Part shown: in pieces, positions 58,234 through 64,000 of the stretch | Numbering within the stretch: the first letter of the stretch is position 1 | Layout of the letters: every line of letters begins with the position of its first letter | Assembly: GCA_006503535.1 (NCBI GenBank) | Contig: QYRS01000008.1 | Location: 496,001-560,000, forward strand | Origin: Arthrinium phaeospermum | Lineage: Eukaryota > Ascomycota > Sordariomycetes > Amphisphaeriales > Apiosporaceae | Length of the DNA stretch: 64,000 bases | Direction: 5' to 3' | Position numbers and translations under genes: made by a program | Notes under the pieces: model-generated | Seen by the model: only the letters and a program-made list of their open reading frames with translations | What the model was told of the DNA's origin: nothing | The model's database searches: none

Positions 58234-58922
58234 ATACTCGAGAGGCGGGCGTCTGCTATTTTGGATTGATTATTGTGTTGGTGCCGTTGAAGGAACTCTT
58301 GTCAGGTCTGTCTTAGGTGGTCCTTGCAAAGCCGTCGTCATTATCCTTACCAGAAGGAACGAGACGGCTCGGACTGAACCCCCAATTACTTGCGGAAACG
58401 AAGCATAGAAAGCCGGATTGGCTGCTCGGATCGGACTTGATGACAATCGAATAGGCTCGTTTGAGTGTTGAGCTGCATTGTTGGTGCTTCGGTGTGGTTT
58501 GCCCTCTTGTTCATATATCTTGGTCACGCTCCACAGGAAGAAGCCATAGGGCGTGGCTTCAGGCGTTATGGGTTTTGTCATTATGCTATGATAGGAATTA
58601 CAAAAATGGAACTACGCAAGACTTTACTTGTGTCGAGCAGTGAGTGATTTGGTATGTTTTGATACGATGGTCGGTTTATACTATGGCGAGATTTATCACA
58701 GCAGAAAAAGAGTTGCTTGTACAGATTTGAGGGTCTCATATTAACTATAAAGGTTTCCGCACACGGTGCAGTTCGACATCTCCCTACTTGATAGTACACG
58801 CATTGTCAAGGGAAAGGAGCTAATGTCACATTTCTAATTCCGTCTTCCTTTTTAAGGGAATTGTTGTTTCGTAATCCGTCGTGTCCAAACGTCGTCAGTC
58901 AGAGCGCCACCCAGTCAACAGT
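58234..58922. other. Intergenic 3' flanks
   Basis: Spacer between the convergent NHP2 and DUF1761-like genes. No further feature seen. Confidence 0.6.
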
Positions 58923-59686
58923 TTAGTTGAAGGGGTTGGTGCGGGTTCCCCACCACGTGAGGAAGATGGAGAGACCAATGGTCTCGAAGGCCTTGGCGGT
59001 GGCGCTGACGGCAACAGTGTCGACGGGGCGCTTCTCAGAGAGGAGCTGAGTGAGGTACTGACCGAGTGTGTTAGTATCCATATATCTCGAGGAGAAAAAT
59101 GTAGGGAGAGAGCTTACGGTAGGAGCAGCGGTGGCCATGTAGATCAAGGCACCGAGGTAGGTGGCGCCCTTGTAGGAGAGCGTGCCGGTGGCGTTGATGA
59201 GAGCACCAACACCGTATGACTGGAGAGCGGAGCCGACCAGAGAAGTACCCCAGGCGACGGCAGCGGAGGAGGCCTCCTTGGACTTGACGAACTCCTCGGA
59301 GGAGTTGGCGTTCTTGGCACGGCGGTAGGTCTCGCCGAAGAGAGGGCCCATAACTGTCATGACATCGTATGTTAGAGGCTTGGTTCTGCGCATATGCTGC
59401 CGAAGGTGGGGGTTTGGAACTTACCAGCCAGCTCAATGCCGTGGTTGAAGGCGGTGCCGAGGGCGATAGCCGAGGGCTTGACGGGGGGAAGGTCTGGTGA
59501 ACGAGGTTAGTACACGGCTTGGTCTCCCTGGCCCGCGACGCGAGCATGATGGTGTTAGACGAGAGTGGTTGCGGCGGCGATGAGGTCACTTTGACATAGG
59601 CCGGGCCTCTGTATAGTGCGGCCCCATCGCAAACGACAACCAGCTCTCGCCGACAACTCGGCGGTGGACTTACAGTGCAGAGACAT
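58923..59686 (-). CDS. Small membrane protein, DUF1761-like
   Basis: Four exons, 59686-59674 (13 nt), 59493-59425, 59353-59118 and 59057-58923, give 150 residues. Introns are 180, 71 and 60 nt with CTAAC-type branches. The product reads MSLHYLPPVKPSAIALGTAF, then GPLFGETYRRAKNANSSE, a hydrophobic Ala/Gly-rich segment (SSAAVAWGTSLVGSALQSYG), LSYKGATYLGALIYMATAAP, and a last helix near FETIGLSIFLTWWGTRTNPFN. Three or four short hydrophobic helices suggest an integral membrane protein. It matches the small fungal DUF1761-type proteins as I remember them; no biochemical role is known to me. Confidence 0.78.
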
Positions 59687-61806
59687 GATGATGGTTGATG
59701 TGTGGTTGGTTGAGGGTGGTATCAAGGGGATTGGGTATAGTGGGATTGGTTGGTTAGATGTAAATCGTGAGAATTCGTATGGGAAGAAGATGGGAATCAG
59801 TAGACTTTAATAGAGAAAGGATTGGAAAAGCCCAGTCTGCTGCTAGGGGAAAGGAAACCAAGCCTACCGGGTGTCCAAACCAAACAATGACGACACAATG
59901 GGAGGAACCAGAAGCAGGAACGATGATGATCCGTCTCTGCCTCTGTCTACCTTGACAGCGAGTGACACACGGAATCGACTCCAGCTCCCAGCTATGGGCC
60001 AGTACTGTAAGTACATGCCGCACCTTACCTCACATGCTTTACAGTAACACTACGTAACTACTTTTATGCTGGAGCTAGGCCCTAGGGTGAGAGAAGCCGC
60101 CGGGTGGTTCATCAGCAAGCAGCCGGGGAGCCGGGGGCATACCCCATTTCCCCCCTACCTCTTGCCCATACAAAGCTCTGTCTCTGCCAGCAGAAGAAAA
60201 GCTTGCTTGGGTAGGGAGCTTTGCGAAGGGCCTGGGCCTAGGTCGTGCGGATCGTGATCCAATGACGGGAGCTGGAAATGGATGAGCTCACAGCGCGGCG
60301 GCCTGAGGGGAGCTTTCTGAGTGGCTAGACGATGGTGACGTAATGGACCTCCAAGCTTTGGGGACAGATGAAAGAGCATCAAATGTCCAAGTGGGGAGGG
60401 CTTTTGCTGAAAGGAGCATTCAGGCCTGCCCGTTGCTGCTACCAAGCTGTACCTACTTCCATGGCAACATGTATTTGTCCCACAGCTCTGTCCCCTCTGT
60501 TGTGCCACTGGCCATCTGCCACGCCTTTGCGGAGCAACAAGTCTCAGACCAGCAGTTCCTTGGACGCCAATCTGCCCATGCCCGTGGCTGGAGTGCTTGG
60601 ACATGGTGAGATGAGAGCAAATCGTTGAGGCCACCCCCGTCAGTGGTTCGCTAGGAGCATGCGCTCCTGGCGCCTATTCTCTTTTGGGACTGGCACTGGC
60701 TTTGCTGCATTGGGGTCACACACGGGCTGGTTGAAGGTTTCATGGGTAACGTAACGGGGCACCCAGGCTATCTGAGAGACCGAGGCTGAGGAAGTTACCA
60801 ATCACTTATGGGGCAGTTTGCTGTAAAATTTTGTAAAGCTGTCTCCAACTGCTAGAGATGAGGCATTTCATGTCCTTGAAAGAGGAAGCATTGGGTATGA
60901 GAATTGTTGTGATGGGTAACGGCCGGCAGGTACAAGTAGAAGTGCTAGTCACAAGACTCTAGACTCGGCAACCATATCTAAACTGCCAACGCTCACGACA
61001 CGCGGCTAAGACTACGTATACAAATTAAGCCCCAAAACACTCGAAACATATACTTTATTTCAATATTCAAGTCCTCAGCCATCAATATATTCGTTCCCGA
61101 CTGTTGGAAGAAGTCTGGCCAGCTGTTTGGTCAGTCCTGATCGCGAGCAGGTACGGGGTAACGTACCTGCAATTCAGAAATTTATAGGAACCCCACCGAG
61201 CTGTTACACGCAGTCCCAAGCACGCACAACAAAACCGATCATGGGCGTTTTCTGCGGGGAAACTGGGTTTTTCTGGAATCCCGGTTCTAGCCTTTCCTCC
61301 TCCACATGACGAGCTACTCTTACATTTTCTTTGGGGCCCGCGGCCGATGAGCTGCACCTCATACGGCAATGACGAAAGACGATAGGACAGGATGGCCTTC
61401 AGCCCATGGGCCATGTCGAATGTGCAGTAGGTAGTTGGTAGCCAGACTCCAAGGACCACAGCGTCCAAGCTTGATGTGCCGGTGCCATTCTGTAGACAGT
61501 GCTTGCTGGGTTTTGACGTGCGTTTGTTTGCTCAATTGAAATGCTGCCTCAGCTTCCTCTATACTAGCCACAGGGCTGGCTATACTGCCCCACCACCCGG
61601 CCTGTGCTGCTGTTTTCCCAGGTATGTATAGCAGGAGGCATGTTCAGTAGCACACCGGTAAGACTTTGGCTGTGGGAAGTAATCTTGGAAGAATAGGCAC
61701 AGGTGCCGTACAATGTATAAATTGAACCCATTAAATAATCACTATACAATATCGCTACGTAGCTTCTTTCGACTCCCTACTGCAGCTTCTACTTGAGAAA
61801 TTACAC
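59687..61806. other. 2.1-kb gene-poor region
   Basis: The promoter of the DUF1761-like gene and the 3' flank of NEM1. Overlapping frames on both strands near 60.2-60.6 kb and 61.1-61.5 kb show no domain. Nothing supported. Confidence 0.5.
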
Positions 61807-63534
61807 TCATGATACCTGGTGCTGGCCATCTTCTCCTCCCCTTAATGCCAGGAGAGCTCGGACGTCAGACACATACTGCAATCCTTCAAGCAGGGGTACC
61901 AAATGCAGCAGGTCGTTATCAGTCGGGTCACTGATCCAACCCTGGATCGGAATAGCATTGTCTGCCGGGTTACCCAAGTCAGTACCGAGAGCGGCAAGAA
62001 AGAAGGACGGGAATCTGCTGGGGCTAAAGCTTACCTTGGTGGAACATGTAACTCAGCGGGCTGTTATCCAGTATCATTACCTTACTGAGGTCCGGCTCCA
62101 CGGAGCTGAGGTCCTTGATGAATGCTCCGTGCCGGAATGTGCAGTGCTGCCGATAGAACCGCCCGGTGAAGAATTTCCTCTCCGATTCCAACCAGTCGAT
62201 CACCGGATCCGCATACTCCTGTACCGACGCCGTGAAAACTACGAGATTGAACCACTTTGAAACCTTTTGAACAACGCATCAGCATTCCGGACTCAAACAA
62301 CGCAATACCGTGGGGTCCTTACCTTGCGAAGAAATTCGTCGCAGTGCGGTCGCTTGTGGACGTAGTACAGGATAGGATGTTGGGGTCCCAGGCTCTGCTG
62401 GCCACCCGCTCCTACATAGGTGGTGTTCAGCCGCACTTCGACCATATGCCCAGAGCCGATCCGGCCTCCTCTCGACATGCTGTGAATCAATGTTTCGTCC
62501 AAGTCTAGGATAAGCGTTTTCAGGTGCGAGGGGTCCGGGTTTTCATAGGAGATGAAGGATGGCTGTCGTCGTGGAATCAAAGGTCGCGGAGGAGCTGGCG
62601 TTTTGGGGTATTTGGTCAGGGCCCCGACAGGGGAAGTAGGGGATTTCAGTTGGGTGGCTAGGTCGCCAGAGGCCGTCTCTCCGGCATTGGTTTTAGGACT
62701 GGCAGATTGCGACTTCTTGTGCTTCCGTTGACGGAGCGCGTCCTCGCTATGGAGCTTTATTCGGATAGATCTCCTCGCCGGCGCGATCTCTTCAGTCGAC
62801 TTGGAACGGGTGTGCCGGCTCGAGGCACGGCCCTCCAGCTCGCTCCTGCTCGTAACGTCGGATTCCGACTCTGAAGATAGTCCAGACGACGAGGACCCAG
62901 AGGAGACGGGAAATTGCATCGTTGGAGATGTATTCTTATCTCCCGAACCGCGGCTTGCGCTTCGCGTCCGTTGCCTTTTCTCGTCGAAGGATTCGGTGCT
63001 GTCGTGTTGTTCGGCGTCAGGTGTTCTCGCATCGCCTGCGTAGAGGCCGAAGAGAGTGCGGATCTGTCGCAACGGCGCGAAATAGCCTTGTTGGTCGTAG
63101 AAGCAAGCAATCAGGTAGACGCCGGGGGTGGCGATGGTAGATAGGATCCAGCGGATGGAATTGATGAGGTTGTTGGCTAGTCGGGCAGGTAGAACGTGCC
63201 AGGAGTAAGTCCGTACATTATTGGGATCCTTGGACATGGGATCGGTCTTGCCCAGTAAAGGGGTCTTTTCGCCCGCGCTCGTCATAAAATCCAGCATGTC
63301 GCCGTCGTTCCCGTCGTCATAGTTTTCGCGTGATGCGTAGTCGTCGTCCAGCGCGGCGGCGCCCGTGGTGCTGCTTGCGGCGTTGTTTGGGGAGTCTTCG
63401 TTTGGGTAGGAGTCGTCGGATGGTTGGTTGGTGTCAGATGCAGCTAAGGCGACATGCCCCAACGAGTTCGATCGCGACGGAGACGGGGTGGGTTGTGGAG
63501 TGACTCGCGCCGAAATTATGTTGAGGGAGTTCAT
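61807..63534 (-). CDS. NEM1: NEM1, nuclear-envelope/ER lipin phosphatase
   Basis: Three exons, 63534-62323, 62263-62035 and 61961-61807 (introns 59 and 73 nt), give 531 residues. The HAD/FCP1-type phosphatase (NIF) domain fills the C-terminal 190 residues: the catalytic DLDET at 344-348 (in LILDLDETLIHSMSRGG), YVHKRPHCDEFLRK, WFNLVVFTASVQEYADPVID, LSKVMILDNSPLSYMFH and DNAIPIQGWISDPTDNDLL. The N-terminal part is a disordered Ser-rich region around one or two membrane-associated segments (residues about 115-150, RWILSTIATPGVYLIACF). Nem1 with Spo7 dephosphorylates lipin Pah1, controlling triacylglycerol synthesis and nuclear membrane growth. The start MNSLNIISARV is the usual ascomycete Nem1 opening. 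Confidence 0.93.
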
Positions 63535-64000
63535 CTTCCGGCCGACGCCTCCGCAGCCATGAAGAATCGCTCAGGGTCCTTCAACCTGGAAGGAGGGCTT
63601 ATTTGCAGTTATGCTAAGTAAGACGAGGCGAGGCGAGACGAGACACGACAGGATAATGCGGGCTACTTGGGGAGACAGGTGTGTGTTTGCCTGTGGATAT
63701 AGCGAGTTAAGGCAGGGGCTTCAATAGGAGAGTCGCAACAGTCGAAGTGGAATTGACTTGCGATCAATCTGACATGGAAAATGGAGAAGCGCCACGAAAG
63801 TCGGGGTTTGTCTCTCCTCTCTCTTTGCGGCCTCGGTTGGGGGTTGATGCAGCTGCAGGAGTGGCCAGGAGCAAGAGAGATCGCTTCTAATTCGCTTTTC
63901 GATTTGATCTGGTTTGGCAGCAGGTCATGTAGGTAAGAAAGTATGGGTGTATGTATCTGCGGATCCTTTTTGTCTCGCATCGGCTGGGGGTTTATGTAAG
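63535..64000. other. NEM1 upstream region
   Basis: Promoter and leader DNA of NEM1 with a short GAGGC/GAGAC low-complexity tract near 63625. A 105-codon minus frame here has no support. Confidence 0.55.

Overview
The window reads as nuclear DNA of a filamentous ascomycete, most likely a Sordariomycete. The evidence is short introns (about 49-93 nt, a few to 246 nt) with GTRNGT-type donors and CTRAC-type branch points close to YAG or AAG acceptors, GC-rich codon thirds, 1-4 kb intergenic spaces full of simple repeats, and the gene content itself: PMP3, NEM1, AIP1, TFB5, UTP15, NHP2, a CBM1-GH5 mannanase and a GH92 mannosidase. No ribosomal RNA, CRISPR array or intact transposon was seen. I cannot name the species.

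Layout. 0-10 kb is gene-poor, with a small cysteine-rich membrane protein (645-1451, minus), an 89-residue Lys/His/Ser-rich protein (5958-6299, minus), microsatellites and a tRNA-like Pol III module near 9.1 kb. 10-21 kb is a metabolic block: an intronless E. coli YgiC-type ATP-grasp ligase, a small secreted protein, a hydantoinase-A/DUF917 fusion and, tail to tail with it, a ten-exon hydantoinase A+B protein of 1357 residues. 22-31 kb holds an unknown basic protein, UTP15, a peroxisomal enoyl-CoA hydratase/isomerase, TFB5, a PPxY membrane protein and the mannanase. 34-45 kb holds a 12-zinc-knuckle nucleic-acid-binding protein, AIP1, ALG13 with an open extension beyond its stop, and the mitochondrial ribosomal protein RSM24, which is frameshifted at a C run. 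46-64 kb holds PMP3, a Ser-rich unknown, GH92, NHP2, a small DUF1761-like membrane protein and the NEM1 phosphatase, separated by long gene-poor stretches.

How genes relate. Most are independent housekeeping genes: ribosome biogenesis (UTP15, NHP2), TFIIH (TFB5), ER glycosylation (ALG13), lipid and nuclear-envelope control (NEM1), actin turnover (AIP1) and mitochondrial translation (RSM24). The one stretch that looks functionally themed is 9.9-21.2 kb, where one ATP-dependent amide-forming enzyme sits beside two cyclic-amide hydrolase-type proteins; paired GATA elements in the hydantoinase promoter suggest nitrogen control. That grouping is inference. Splice junctions were placed by hand from donor, branch and acceptor signals and frame continuity; exon sums were checked to be multiples of three.
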